In this document: positions 11,004 through 22,091 of the stretch, in pieces
Layout: each line of letters opens with the position of its first letter
Position numbering within the stretch: position 1 is the stretch's first letter
Source: Limnephilus marmoratus
Lineage: Eukaryota > Arthropoda > Insecta > Trichoptera > Limnephilidae
DNA length: 64,000 bases
NCBI GenBank assembly: GCA_917880885.1
Contig: OU862934.1
Span: 28,504,734 to 28,568,733, forward strand
Direction: 5' to 3'
Position numbers and translations under genes: made by a program
The notes under the pieces: model-generated
What the model was told of the DNA's origin: nothing
Databases searched by the model: none
What the model saw: only the letters and a program-made list of their open reading frames with translations

Positions 11004-11549
11004 GGATGTACATCTTGACTGGAGTATTAGGCGGCCTCAGCTTGAGTCGACATCGGCCCGGCCTGTACGTTGTACGAATGGGCGATAGCTCTACCTACTA
11101 TTCCTTGGAGACGTTTGGCGAATTAGTTTGACAGCAATTTCCCTGATATGTCCGAAAATTTAGCGGTCTGTCAGAGAAATTGGAAATAGTCAGGAATTTT
11201 GAAAAATATAAAAAAAAAATTATAGAATTTTGTGGGCAACGGAATTTACAGGATTACGGATTTCCTGGCAGAATCAAATAGAATGCCAAAACATGATTAT
11301 ACAGGCGAAATTGCCCTGAAAAATTCACAACCTGAAATTCTCTACCCACCCTCCTGTTGGTGTACACTGGGTGTCATTCTTTTTTCATGTCATTCAATTT
11401 GTGATTCCTGAATTTCTCTAGCCACCCCCCCCCCCCCCCGCCAGGAACCATAGTCGTCAAAGGTAGGCGAAGGGTAGGGGGTCGCGAAATATTTTTTACA
11501 TAATAAGGGGGTCGTGCCATGAAAAAGGTTGAAAAACGCTGCTCTTGGG

Positions 11550-11924
11550 CATCCGTATGCTCCGTATGAACCATCTAGGGTTTAGAAGGGATGTGCTAAT
11601 TGTAACACATTTCTTCGGACGGATTGATGGATGGTCAACTATCATGGAGAGCGTTAGTTTCTATGTTCCCGATGGTTATCTCCGTCACCGACAGCATAGA
11701 CTGTTTTATCTCCAGGCTTGCCACTAGTCATTCCAGTAGGGAGAGCTATCTTGTTGTTAAATAGAATCACTTCGAATATCGATATGTTTAACATCAATGA
11801 AGCAAAATTCAAAAGGCAAGCGTAGTTGTCAGGCTAAATCTGTTTTTCTTATTTTTAAATATTTATTTCTTTTAAAAACGCTTTAAAATTGTAATTGTTT
11901 TTAAAATGAAAAATCTGAATTGAA
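11550..11924. other. No gene recognised
   Basis: Unique-looking flank of the hAT insertion. A 60-codon frame (11545-11727) has no family resemblance. Confidence 0.4.
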
Positions 11925-11946
11925 TTTAGTTGGATAGGGTTCTAAC

Positions 11947-12339
11947 TAGTCCTGGGTCGATCGATCGTTTTACACGACCTGGGTCACTCACGACACACTG
12001 GCGTCACGAGCGGGACGCGAAGACCCGCTCTTTTCGCCACACAAAATATGAAACTCAATTACGCTTCACCCAGCTACTTTCTACTGCCTGAGTCGAGAGA
12101 GCGGGTGGTGAAATCCGGGTGTTGACAACCCGTTCGCTCTCCATCGTCCGTTCGCTCTCTACCTATCTATCGTCGCTTGCCCCGCCACATCCGCACCCGA
12201 AACCCAGGTTGCAGTAGTAGAGCGGTTGCAAGAAATGGGTCGCGAGACCCGGGTGCTGACGAAAAAATGACCCGCTCGCTCTTTGGTGGTACGTGAGCGG
12301 GTTTCAATGAGCGGGTTATTCAGGACCGACCTAGGACTA
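11947..12339. mobile_element. hAT-like MITE, 393 bp
   Basis: Begins TAGTCCTGGGTCGATC and ends in the near-complement GACCGACCTAGGACTA, flanked by a perfect 8-bp duplication GTTCTAAC (11939-11946 and 12340-12347). The duplication falls inside the 'gttagaaccctatcc' word of the surrounding old repeat. The GC-rich interior carries many 'gagcggg' and 'cccgctc' words and no coding. Confidence 0.85.
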
Positions 12340-12549
12340 GTTCTAACTTAGCCTTGCCACGTTCTGAGGAGTCAAAGTTCGCAAAAAATGAATTCTCACA
12401 AACTATATAACAATTTCCGATTTTAAGGGTCAATTTTGAGTAAAGTATTTTTACATATTTTAAAGGAAAATATTTTATTAGAATGTGGCCCTAGCTTGGA
12501 AGACATTAGGGAAATATAGTTAGAACCTTATGCAATGCATTATTATGCC

Positions 12550-13330
12550 CTAGCTGGTTACACAGAGTTCTATTTTTTTTTTTTTTTTATTAGTAATAGA
12601 AGGTACATAAATTACAAATAAATTTTATACAGTAATTAATTACATAGTAGAATATTTGATGTACCCCCATAATTAAGCAAGGCTTGTGTGTATGGGGGGG
12701 GGGTATTATTGTATTGCTTTTTTAATATCATTCAGTTTAAGTTTTCAGTATAATTTTTTAGGTGAGTTTTAAAACTTTTTATATTGGTATTCATGTTTCT
12801 AATTCTTTCTGGTAATGAATTAAAAAATTTTGCTCCGAGATATTTATGACTCAATTGTCCAATTTTTTTTTACATTTTGGAGTGGGAAGTATTGATGTTT
12901 GTCTAAGACTTCTGTTATTTTTAAAGGGTGCAACTTGATTTTTAATATTATCTTTATAAATTTGTAATGTTGCATGATAAAAGTATAATGCATTTAATTT
13001 TCTGACCTTAAATTGTTTGAATAAAAGTTCTGACGAATATGAGTAGGGTTTTTTTAAAATTGTTTTTATTATTAGTTTTTGTGATATGTAAATTGTTTGT
13101 GTTTGATTTGTATATGTACCGCCCCATCCTATAATGCCGTATTGTATAATTGATTGACAGAAAGCGAAGTATGTGGTTCTAAGTAATTTTTCGTTTAAAA
13201 TATCTCTTAAACATCTAAATATATATGTTAGTTTCCTTATTCTGTTGTTCAGAATATTTATGTGTGGAGACCATTTTAATTTGCATGTTTAGGTGTGTTC
13301 TAAAATGTTAAGTATATGTCCTATTTAAAT
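12550..13330 (-). pseudogene. LINE C-terminal end and 3' tail, decayed
   Basis: Minus strand. The T-run at 12570-12588 is the poly(A) tail. Upstream the three frames give LINE C-terminal phrases such as 'FNSLPERIRN', 'KNQVAPFKNN' and 'YGIIGWGGTYTNQTQTIY', similar in layout to the LINE at 15110-15960. Many frameshifts. The same 3' tail ('gatgtacccccata') recurs at 56278-56395. Confidence 0.7.
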
Positions 13331-13483
13331 ATTCTCTTTTCAAATATGCTAAACTAAAATACTTTACACAAGATTGAACCTAAAATCAAAAATCGTTAAA
13401 TAGAATTTGACAAATCGTCTTGGCAATCTTTAAAACCTCAGAACACGGTAAGGCGAAGTTGAAACCCTATCCAACTAAATTTA

Positions 13484-14040
13484 TTTATTTATTAATTTTA
13501 TTTTAGTAATTTGTACATTTAAGTTTACAAATTTCTAATTAATTATAATATTTCATATTGCAAACTAAATTTTATGTAATTTTATGCAGCTCCTACAATA
13601 CGTCTTGAACTTTCCAATTGGTGTGGACTTCAAAGTCTCTGGTAGCTTGTTATACAACTTCATCCCCTTGTACAGCAAACTGTTCTGCGTATTCGCCTTA
13701 TCCTTTTTTTGAAGCCTGATTTCTTTGCATGTTCCTGTGTTATGTCTGTGAATGTCCTTGTTGAATACAATTTTATTTGAAAAGTATTTTGGTAAAATGT
13801 TGTTAATTATTTTATGTATAAATATCATCGTATTCAAGGTCAGCATCTGTTTCACGGTTAGCCAATTCAGTTCCTTTAACATTTTTTTTACTTTTGAAAA
13901 TCTATTCCGCCGTAATATTATTCTCATTGCCCTGTTTTGGAGAATTTGAAACTTATTTTGTTCTCGTTCGTTACATAGGAAAAGGATAGTTGAGCAATAG
14001 TTAAAATGTGGTGCAATAATCGAATTGTAGATAAATGACG
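13484..14040 (-). pseudogene. LINE C-terminal end
   Basis: A 120-codon open frame (13565-13927) plus upstream frame to about 14040. It reads 'APHFNYCSTILF', 'ILQNRAMRIILRRNR', 'MLTLNTMIFIHKI' and 'YKGMKLYNKLPETLK', the C-terminal region following the reverse transcriptase of CR1/jockey-type LINEs. The same layout is seen in LINE-C (29600-31780). 5'-truncated; it abuts the next LINE head to head. Confidence 0.8.
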
Positions 14041-14895
14041 AACTATACTCGAGTATAACTATACGGTTACCTCGAGAGTGTTTTCTCTTGGGGTAAAAAT
14101 AATCTCATTGAATTTAATGTTTCAAAGACCCAATCTTGTCTGATTACGTCTAAAAGGGATCGAAATGAAAATCTAGTATCTTTCAACGGAAGCAATCTTC
14201 CGAACAGGCCCTCCATTGATATGCTTGGTGTAACCCTAAGTGACCAGCTCAGTTATGGGGGCTCCATCGAAGCCAGAGTAAAGTTAGCCTCCCAGAAACT
14301 GGGCGTACTGTATAGGGCCCGCAGATACTTTAATAGTGCACAACTGCTAACCCTGTACAAATCGCAAGTGCGCCCCACGGTTGAATTTGGCAGCCACCTC
14401 TGGTCTGGAGCTCCAAAATACCTGAAAAATACCCTCGACTCTGTGCAGAAACGGGCGGTCCGTTTGATAGATTCTCCCATCTTAACAGACGGATTACAAT
14501 CTTTAGAGCACAAGCGTCGGGTGGGAATGCTATCCTTGTTCTACCGGTGTTACAATGGAAGATGCTCCGAGGAACTAGCATCATTGATCCCTTTGGCACC
14601 GGTGCATAGTCGGGAAACACGCCAAACGCGTGTCCAACATTTGTACACGGTTGACATTTGTCACATGAGAACGGGTCGTTTCTTCAACTCGTTCTTATGT
14701 TCAACAGCTCGGCTGTGGAATGATTTGCCGGCCTCTGTGTTTCCTCCTTCCTACAACATAGGTCTCTTCAAGACCAATGTTAATTCCTTCCTCTCCTCAA
14801 AAAGACCCTCCACACAGCATCCCAGATGACATAGGCCCTGAGGGAAATTATTTTCCTCAAGGCCTCCTGTGAGGAGTTAATGTAAAAAAAAATAA
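14041..14895 (+). pseudogene. LINE-A reverse transcriptase C-terminus
   Basis: An open frame from about 14052 to the stop at 14829 contains 'WGKNNLIEFNVSKTQ', 'IDMLGVTLSDQLSYGG', 'LLTLYKSQVRPTVEFGSHLW' and 'ARLWNDLPASVFP', the thumb and C-terminal domain of a CR1/jockey-like LINE. The catalytic YADD-type box is lost by 5' truncation. The 3' untranslated part (cctccacacagcatcccag ... aataaaaaaa) is the same tail carried by all complete S repeats, so this LINE is the likely source of their mobilisation. A second copy is at 16757-17365. Confidence 0.88.
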
Positions 14896-15109
14896 AAAAA
14901 ATACTGCGCCTCGTAAAAACGATCAACTGTCAGATAACAAAATGGCAATTTCTAAAGGTTCAACGTGAAGTTAGAACCTTGTAAAATAAATGGAAGTTTT
15001 GAAAACTTGATGTTAGAACTTCGCCATACAAGTATATACGGAAAAAAACGCAGATTACTGTGAAAATTTGTTTACAGAAATGAGCAAAAGAAAAAATGTC
15101 AGTTAGAAC
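14896..15109. repeat. Piece of the old 'gttagaacc' repeat
   Basis: Contains 'gttagaaccttgtaaaataa' and related words also seen at about 5385-5405. It is an island between LINE insertions. Confidence 0.4.
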
Positions 15110-15960
15110 ATAAACATATATATGTATATAATATATAACCTTTACAAGAGTGTAACTACTCGTGTGTAAAGGGAAGAGAAAATATATATATATATTGTTT
15201 TTTTAATTAAAAAAATTAAATTAATTAAAATTAAAAATTATAACACATACATTATATTTACGTACTCACATAAATCAAATGTGTAAAAAAAAAAAAATTA
15301 TATAAAATAAATTTTTGAAAAAGTATTGTTAATTTAAGGTTAATGCGGTTCTAAGTGGCTAAATTATTTAAGATATTATTGTTTAATTTATTTTTGAATT
15401 TATTGTAGTCAGGTTCTAATCTCAGCTCTATTGCTAGTTGATTAAACCACACCACTCCATTGTACGTGTAGTAGTGTTGTGCAAAACTGGTATGCATTAA
15501 TGGCGTACACAAGCGACCCACTGTGTTTTGCCTATTGCTCTCAACGCGGACCATGGCGTGGTGCGACTTCTTAGAATAGTCTTTGTGTATTTGAAGCAGT
15601 GTATTTTTTATATATGTATTTCTTAGAGGTGGGACTTGAAAGTCTTGAAAAAGTTGAGAGGTTGAATAATCTGATGGTTTCTTAGTAATAATTTTGATTA
15701 TTAATCTTTGAGTAAATTCCAACGGTAAAATTGAGGTTTTGTAAGCTCCTCCCCATGCAACGATACCGTATTGTATTATCGAATGGGCTAGAGCATAGTA
15801 TATATTTTTAAGAATTTTTAAGTTAAGTATATTTCTTAAATTAATAAATATGTATATAAGTTTTCTTAATCTATTTATAGTATTGGTAATTTGAGTCTTC
15901 CACTTAAGGTTACTATCTATTATTACACCCAAATATTTTATTTCTTTTTTATTTGCTATA
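15110..15960 (-). pseudogene. LINE C-terminal end, 193-codon frame
   Basis: Frame 15351-15932 reads 'MGVIIDSNLKWKTQI', 'IIQYGIVAWGGAYKTSILPL' and 'VPPLRNTYIKNTLL', followed by a tryptophan-bearing C-terminus. This is the post-catalytic region of a CR1/jockey-like LINE. An AT-rich 3' end follows at 15115-15350. 5'-truncated, but with one long open frame, so it is a relatively young insertion compared with 12550-13330. Confidence 0.82.
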
Positions 15961-16103
15961 ATTAGTAGAAACTTGTCAAAATAAGGTGCGATCTCAAATA
16001 TCAGAACAAAACAAAGTCAAGTTAGAACCCTGTTAAAAAGTGACGTTTTAAAAATATTTAACCAATAATTAATTGTTTTTTTTTTATTTTACGTTTAATT
16101 TAC

Positions 16104-16205
16104 GTAAAAAAAAAACGAGTCGAGTAAACGTAAAATACGACGTAAATTTTAACGTTACGTTACGACTAGTAACGTAAATTTTTTACGTTTACTCGACGAG
16201 AAAAA
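16104..16205. repeat. Small palindrome with 'acgtaaa' words
   Basis: Arms around 'cgagtcgagtaaacgtaaa' and 'tttacgtttactcgacgag' pair across a short centre full of 'taacgtta' words. Possible foldback remnant. Confidence 0.6.
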
Positions 16206-16324
16206 TTGTGATATTTAATTAAATGAAGACAATATTAGCGAAACTCAATCGAAAATCATTCGATTATCTTCATTTTCTTAACGCATATTTTATTGGCTGC
16301 TTATTCATTTTCTTAATTCGATTA

Positions 16325-16540
16325 TCTTCATTTTCACGCATATGTTATTGGCTGCTATCTTTATGTATGATTGCACGATTCAAACCCGAACTAAATGCTC
16401 TCTAGATAGTGTCTGAATAAATTAAATTTAAAATGGATAAAAATTATCTAGATAGCATTTAGTTCGGGTTTGAAACGTGCAATCATACATAAAGATAGCA
16501 GCCAATAAAATATGCGTTAAGAAAATGAAGATAATATCGG
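16325..16540. repeat. Foldback sequence, about 85-95-bp arms
   Basis: 16325-16407 and 16447-16538 are inverted copies ('ggctgctatctttatgtatg' pairs with 'catacataaagatagcagcc'; 'ttcaaacccgaactaaatgc' with its complement), separated by about 40 bp. A direct duplication of the outer part lies at 16245-16310. It ends about 50 bp before the tRNA-like sequence. Confidence 0.8.
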
Positions 16541-16590
16541 TAATTCTTAGTCGAAGTACAATACAGTTAAAAATGACTGAATCGGATGGA

Positions 16591-16663
16591 GACACCTTAG
16601 CTCAGTTGGTAGAGCTGTGGCCCGGAAAGCCGAAGTTCCTGGGTTCGAGTCCCAGAGGTGCCA
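16591..16663 (+). tRNA. tRNA-like sequence (pseudo-tRNA or SINE head)
   Basis: A 73-nt cloverleaf can be drawn. The acceptor GACACCT/AGGTGCC has one A-C mismatch. The D arm GCTC/GAGC carries a perfect A-box, and the T arm CTGGG/CCCAG has loop TTCGAGT and a perfect B-box. The anticodon stem GTGGC/GCCGA has a G-A mismatch and the loop CCGGAAA lacks U33. By position the anticodon would be GGA (serine), but a serine tRNA should have a long variable arm, absent here. No T-run terminator follows directly. Probably a pseudogene or the head of a tRNA-derived SINE. Confidence 0.6.
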
Positions 16664-16756
16664 ATATCTTTGTCTGATTATTCTGTCTCCAGATTGTCGA
16701 TAAATTATTACAACTCAGAAAGGGGCAAAATTGACCTCACACGGCACATCTACAAC

Positions 16757-17365
16757 ATTCTTGTTTTTTTTTAACTCCACACAGGAGGCCCTGAGGAAAA
16801 TAATTTCCCTCAGGGCCTATGTCATCTGGGATGCTGTGTGGAGGATCTTTTTGAGGAGAGGAAGGAATGAACATTGGTCTTGAAGAGACCCATGTTGTAG
16901 GAAGGAGGAAACACAGAGGCCGGCAAATCATTCCACAGCCGAGCTGTTGAACACAAGAACGGGTCGAAGAAACGACCCGTTCTCGTGTGACAAATGTCAA
17001 CCGTGTACAAATGTTGGGCACGCGTTTGGCGTGTTTCCCGACTATGCACCAGTGCCGAAGGGATCAATGACGCTAGTTCCTCGGTGCATCTTCCTTGTAA
17101 TGCCGGTAGAACAAGGATAGCATTCCCACCCGACGCCTGTGCTCTAAATATTGCAATCCCTCTGTTAAGATGGGAGAATCTATTGAACGGACCGCCCCTT
17201 TCTGCAGAGTCGAGGGTATTTTTCAGGTATTTTGGAGCTCCAGACCAGAGATGGTGTACGAGTATGTAGGTAAGTGTAGCTATGCGAGATGGCTGCCAAA
17301 TTCAACCGTGGGGCGTACTTGTGATTTGTACAAGATTAGCTGTTGTGTACTATTATAAGCAGTTG
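16757..17365 (-). pseudogene. LINE-A C-terminus, second copy
   Basis: Reverse copy of the LINE at 14041-14895. The T-run and tail lie at 16765-16850, then frame 16822-17067 reads 'ALVHSRETRQTRAQHLYTVD' and 'ARLWNDLPASVFPPSYNMG', continuing with frameshifts to about 17350. An insertion of about 20 bp near 17255 ('acgagtatgtaggtaagtg') interrupts the alignment. Confidence 0.85.
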
Positions 17366-17839
17366 TGTACTATTCTTAACCGACAAAACGGAAATGATAT
17401 ATTTATGTTTTTTAAAACATGTTTATTTTTTAATTGCGTCGAAATTTATAACCGCAACCGCAAAATACAGGCAAATAATGACCCGTTAAAACTTACTTGG
17501 AGGTCTGAATCTCTGAATTAAGTTTGAACGTAAACAAATAATTTAATGTGATTAGGTACTATTAGTAATATAACTGTAATTAATTAATTAAATATAAATA
17601 ATTCAGGTAAGATAAATGTTTTGAGATAGGTTTGTTATGATCATAACTTACATTTTCGTAACATAGATGTCGCACTGAAGTCAAATAATATTGATTCATT
17701 GAAGACATTGCGACTCTCTAAATGAAAATTTGAAGCAGAAAAATCAGAAAAAGATTCGGTTGTTTCTAGGAATTGAACCCAGGATCATCGTTTTGCCTTC
17801 AAATCATCTGGAATCAAAATTGCGAGCTTACGAACTTAA

Positions 17840-18180
17840 ACAGGGCGGACTCTCTCTTAGGCGATCAATTATATTGCTCAATATTACGAATTGTGCAATA
17901 TTATTGACCGTTAAGGGTTAATATTGAAGATTGCTAAATGATTGAACAAAAGTTTGAGCGAGTTTAATTTTTATTGCACCATATTTTTCCATTGCATCGT
18001 GTAGGGTTAGAGAATTGCACAATATTTTTTCAATTTTTAATTTTATCAACTCGAAAACATTGAGCAGTTCGTTTATTGTGCAATATAATTGATCGTTTGG
18101 ATTCTAAGCGCCTTTCAATCTTATTGAGCAATAAAATATATTGTACAATGTTATTGTAGCGTCTAGGAGCCGCCTTAGTT
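17840..18180. repeat. AT-rich element with imperfect inverted ends
   Basis: The left end 'agggcggactctctcttagg' and right end 'gcgtctaggagccgcctt' are imperfect inverted copies. The inside is dominated by words like 'attgtgcaatat' and 'attgctcaata' in both orientations. It contains CCGTTAAGGGTTAA (17908-17921), identical to the complement of a piggyBac terminus present at 23311. 17366-17839 holds nothing clear apart from a tRNA-like B-box on the minus strand near 17775. Confidence 0.5.
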
Positions 18181-18479
18181 GAGAAAGCGAATAATTGAGC
18201 GCACCTTGAAGGCGGCGGGATGCGACCATCTCAAACGAACGCAAAGATCGCACTGAAGCAGCTACCAAGCCGGATCACCGCTCGTTTTTTAGGTAAAGTA
18301 CTACACGTTAGTGCCGTTATATTTTGAGAAATGATGTCCGCGTCGCGTCTTTAATACTTGGATAAATATATAACAAATAAATAGTGTTGGATAAATATAT
18401 CCATTTTTACGTTAATGTGCGACATCTATTGACTTTCCTGCAAACCTAGGATGGATATTTTTTAAAAGAATAATAGAAA
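18181..18479. other. No gene recognised
   Basis: Unique-looking, no frame or motif of note. Confidence 0.4.
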
Positions 18480-18832
18480 AATAATTGCCCTCAGAGCATT
18501 CGTCATCTTTGGTGATGCTGTTTGGAGAATATTTTTTGAAAAAAAAGGAGAGGAAGTTCCGGGAAAGAAAAATATGAGAGGTGGGTAGGAATCTGGGGAT
18601 CAGTGTGTCCAGGAGTGACGGAGAAATCCATTCCCCCCGTAGCGGTGCAAGGCGCTGAGTAGAGTTCTGCTGGAGAGGTCAAAAGGTCTTACTCAACCGT
18701 TCTCTCCCGATCCGGCCTGCCACGCAGACTTTAACTGCGTGGCAGGACGCATCCGCCGCCAAGACTCGTACAAAACGCGAACCAATTGGGGTTATCTACG
18801 GCAGAGGTGTTGGTTACGCAATTTTAAAAGAT
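18480..18832 (-). repeat. SINE-like repeat S
   Basis: Most of the S sequence in reverse orientation, from the LINE-derived tail ('ttgccctcagagc') to 'ggcagaggtgttggtta', with small deletions. Confidence 0.75.
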
Positions 18833-19771
18833 TAGGTTAGGTGTGTGTTTATTTATTTTACTGAACTTTTCTTCAATGTCATGGAATCGTTATAATATCT
18901 AAATGTAAATAAACCTCGGTGAGGCCGGGTACGAAAGCTCGTTATAGATAAAATCTGACTTATACCGTTCAGGTAATAATCGAGTCTAATCGGACTTATC
19001 TCGCCTTATCGGTATGAGAGATTGGTATGAATTGCGTTCATTATAAAGGTATCGATTCAACTCAAGTACCTTCCTACTACCTGACGATGAAATAAATATG
19101 GTGGATGTGTTATATTATTAAACCAACGGTGTAACAGTTTTAACATGTTACCCCGATTATTTAATGTTGACTCGCATTAGGGATCCTAGCACACTTTGGT
19201 TTCTTGCGTTGCTCACACTGGAGATGGTAGCGACGCCTAGCAGGGAACGGAAGGAAGCGAGACTCAACGGATTTCACGGGAGGAAGATGGTGATTGGAAT
19301 TTTGCTCCGGTGACATTGTGGAGGCGTTAGTTATTTTTTACCGATACTGGTTTCTTTAGATGTAAAGCTGAGGAATTATTTTAAGATGGTCATGTTCTTC
19401 TGACAGACCTGGCGCCCGACTATCCCGAAGTTACTCTCATGAATAAGGTTAGTGCTCGTTGTTTCAAGCAAATGTCACATGTCACAGGATATAAATTATT
19501 TCTAACACATTTATTTAACTAGTTTCATTATTCAAGAGATTCCTCCTCAAGGAACCTTGGACCACTACCTGAGTATTATTAATTTAATTTTATAAGAGTC
19601 TCTATTTAAGCAAACTGCACAATTCATGTGATTACCCAATAAATTGATAATTTGTTTGAAGAATTATTGGTTTCATTTCTGATATAAATTAGCAAATAGA
19701 AATAGCTAAAACAATAAGTTACAACGGTTGACGCAACTACATGCATCACCTTCTCCCATCCAACCTTATAT
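18833..19771. other. No gene recognised
   Basis: Mixed-composition DNA with no reading frame above background. A short TTAGG-like stretch is at 18829. Confidence 0.5.
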
Positions 19772-20452
19772 CAAAGTACCGTCCCTATCTGACAGTGTGT
19801 GAACAATGTTCCTACGTGTGTGACATTTAAAACCTTTTATCAAAGATGATACAAAAGTAAGATGAAATAATGAAAATAGCTGGCCCCTGCTGGCCGCAAA
19901 TAGCTTAAGAGAAAGATAAATGGAATTCTTTAGAGGAGGCCTCCACCTTCGCCTGAGAGAAGGGTTCTTGCTTATGAATAATTTAAGATACCCATAATAT
20001 ATTTTCAACAAGATTGTAAATAACATCAATTATACTTTTTCTAACTCTGTAACATACCTTTTTTTTAATTACAAAAAGAAAGGCCAACATTCCCGGGTTA
20101 CGAATAACCCGACAATATTTGAAAATCTCCTACTACCACCACAGTAAGCCGAAAATGTTGCTTGAGTCGTTATGGAGGACTTAGCCAGTCGAGGAATCCA
20201 ACACGGAACGCCTAGGTGGGACCCAAACGCGATGCCCACTCAACCACTGACCAGTCCTACACTTCCTATTTGCAATAAATAAAAGGCTTCTTTATTTTTA
20301 TATTTTTATTTATTTTTATTCAAGTACCGTCCTTATCTGACAGTGTGTGACCAATATACCTACGTGTACGACATATAAAATCTTTTATCCAAGTACCGTC
20401 CCTATCTGACAGTGTGTGACCAATATACCTACGTATGTGACATTTACAACAA
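19772..20452. repeat. 75-bp repeat, three copies
   Basis: The unit 'aagtaccgtccctatctgac ... gtgtgtgac ... cctacgt' occurs at 19772-19848 and twice in tandem at 20322-20452, all in the same orientation. The DNA between has a frame at 19766-20029 without family resemblance. Confidence 0.75.
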
Positions 20453-20512
20453 TATATCATTCTATTAATGAAGCCTGTGCAATGAACAAATCTGTTACGC
20501 TACGTTTGCTGA

Positions 20513-20850
20513 CTTAGCAGGGATGCCCAGGTTTTTGAGTTGAGGTTTGTCTAGGTCTTGGCGGCGGATGCGTTTGCTCATGTACTGCATGGCGGACCGG
20601 ATTGGGAGACCGGTTGACCTTCCAGCCGGATCCTTTCGACAGTTGGGGGGGATAGATTCATACGTCCTTCACTCCTGGAACATAGACCCACAGATTCATC
20701 CTACCCACCCCTCATACCATTTTCCTTCCTCTCGTTCCTTTCAATAAAAACAGACCCTCCCCACAGCATCCCCAAAGATGACATAGGCCTTACGGTTTTT
20801 ATTCCTCAGGCTCCCCCCCCTGCGTGGAGCTAATGTAAAAAAAATCAGAG
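20513..20850 (+). repeat. SINE-like repeat S, forward copy
   Basis: The only sizeable forward-strand S copy. It starts within the element ('gacttagcagggatgcc') and ends with the LINE-derived tail and 'gtaaaaaaaatc'. 5'-truncated, as expected for target-primed reverse transcription. Confidence 0.8.
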
Positions 20851-21248
20851 TGTGCAATTCACACGCGGTAGAAGAACCACACCCTCAGAAAACTAAAGTA
20901 GACAAGAGTGGGGTGACTACGAAGCACCGCACAAAGACGAGGCCGATTATATTCTGTCACAGGCTAAATCCTATAAATGTATTTGTCCCTTTTTAGTGTA
21001 CGGTGCTATTTCACTTCAATATAAGTGTGCAGTTTACACGTGGTAGAAGTGAAACCTTCAGTGAAAACTAAAGTAGACAAGAGTGGGGAGGCTACGAAGC
21101 ACCGCACAAAGAGGAGACCGATAATACTATATCATTATCTATCAGGTTCCTATACATTTATGTCTTTGCCTCTTTTTAGTGTCGCTATTTTCCGTTTCAT
21201 CGAGTTTCAAGTCACAATGGTGCTAAAGAAGATTTCACTTCAAAAAGA
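20846..21248 (+). repeat. T repeat, tandem dimer
   Basis: Two direct T copies (20846-21020 and 21022-21248). T runs from 'cagagtgtgcaattcacacg' through 'ctaaagtagacaagagtggg', 'gctacgaagcaccgcac' and 'tttttagtgtcgctattt' to 'ttttcacttcaaaa'. Both ends hold a GAAGTGAAA/TTTCACTTC word in inverted orientation. The first copy lacks about 60 bp. Confidence 0.85.
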
Positions 21249-21724
21249 AATATTAAATTATGTAAACTAAATATAACGTTCTTTCCACACCTCGACAGTT
21301 GTACAATCCCAGTTGAAACGTAGAAGGTGAACAGCAAAGCATGACTCAACGAAAAGGGGGCCATTTTAGTGACGAATCATTACTAAACTTATTCTGGGGA
21401 AAGGGCCGCGTTTCATTTCCCTAAAACTGGAGAAAACTCCCCTCCACACAATGGGCAGTACGGGCACTCCTACCAACCTACGTAAAGATGGTATTTCCCA
21501 GGGAAATATACGTCAGCCGTTCACATTGAATTGGGCAAGTATTTTAGTCGAGTAGCGAGTGTATTAGTAACTAAACGAGTCCGAACACCACAATTTTAGT
21601 AGAATAGTTTAGTCAGTTCTTTAGTAGAGTCTATCCAATTCGGCCCTCCGTTCATGGAGATACTTACAAACTACGTAATTGTGACGCAACCACAAGTACC
21701 CTGCAGATATACTACTCTTTAATG
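21249..21724. other. No gene recognised
   Basis: Unique-looking, no frame of note. Confidence 0.4.
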
Positions 21725-22091
21725 CTGGTTTCCGTACACGGCGCTACCCGAAATATACTGAAGCTGATCATTTTTCACGTGCAGCCGTGGAGTTAACACG
21801 ATGTCAAGCGATGTCAAATGACTTTTTTTCCAACATCAATCCATTCCTTCTCCACTAAATCCTTTCTTACATATTCTGGTAAAGTATAGTTATATAAACA
21901 CGCTTTTTTTCCACTTCCAGAACAAATCTAACATTAATTTCATGTTCCGACGCCATTTCTGCCAAACGTAAAACAAATAAGTAGCAGACACAAATGATGC
22001 GACGCGTCGCGTGGGATCAGCACCGTCGCGTCGTAGCGCGCAACAGATTTGAAACCGATAGCCGTCGCATAGCGCCGTGTACGAGCACCAG
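21725..22091. mobile_element. Candidate MITE with about 21-bp inverted ends
   Basis: 'ctggtttccgtacacggcgc' at the left and 'agcgccgtgtacgagcacc' at the right are inverted near-copies (about 18 of 21). The inside near the right end is rich in 'cgacgcgtcgcg' words. Target duplication not clear. Confidence 0.6.

Larger units (their letters stand above)
7136..11541. mobile_element. Composite hAT element with nested insertion
   Basis: Termini CAGTGTTTTTCAACC (7136) and GGTTGAAAAACGCTG (ending 11541) match at 14 of 15 positions and are flanked by a perfect 8-bp duplication CTCTTGGG (7128-7135 and 11542-11549). The next bases on both sides are G/C-run sequences containing 'gggtcgcga'. The only hAT coding left is the C-terminal dimerisation domain near the left end. 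Most of the 4406 bp is a second element (7773-11003) inserted within it, so the hAT is non-functional. Confidence 0.92.

Noticed and set aside
16591..16663. Functional tRNA-Ser(GGA)
   Set aside because: No long variable arm, U33 replaced, two stem mismatches, and no terminator directly after.
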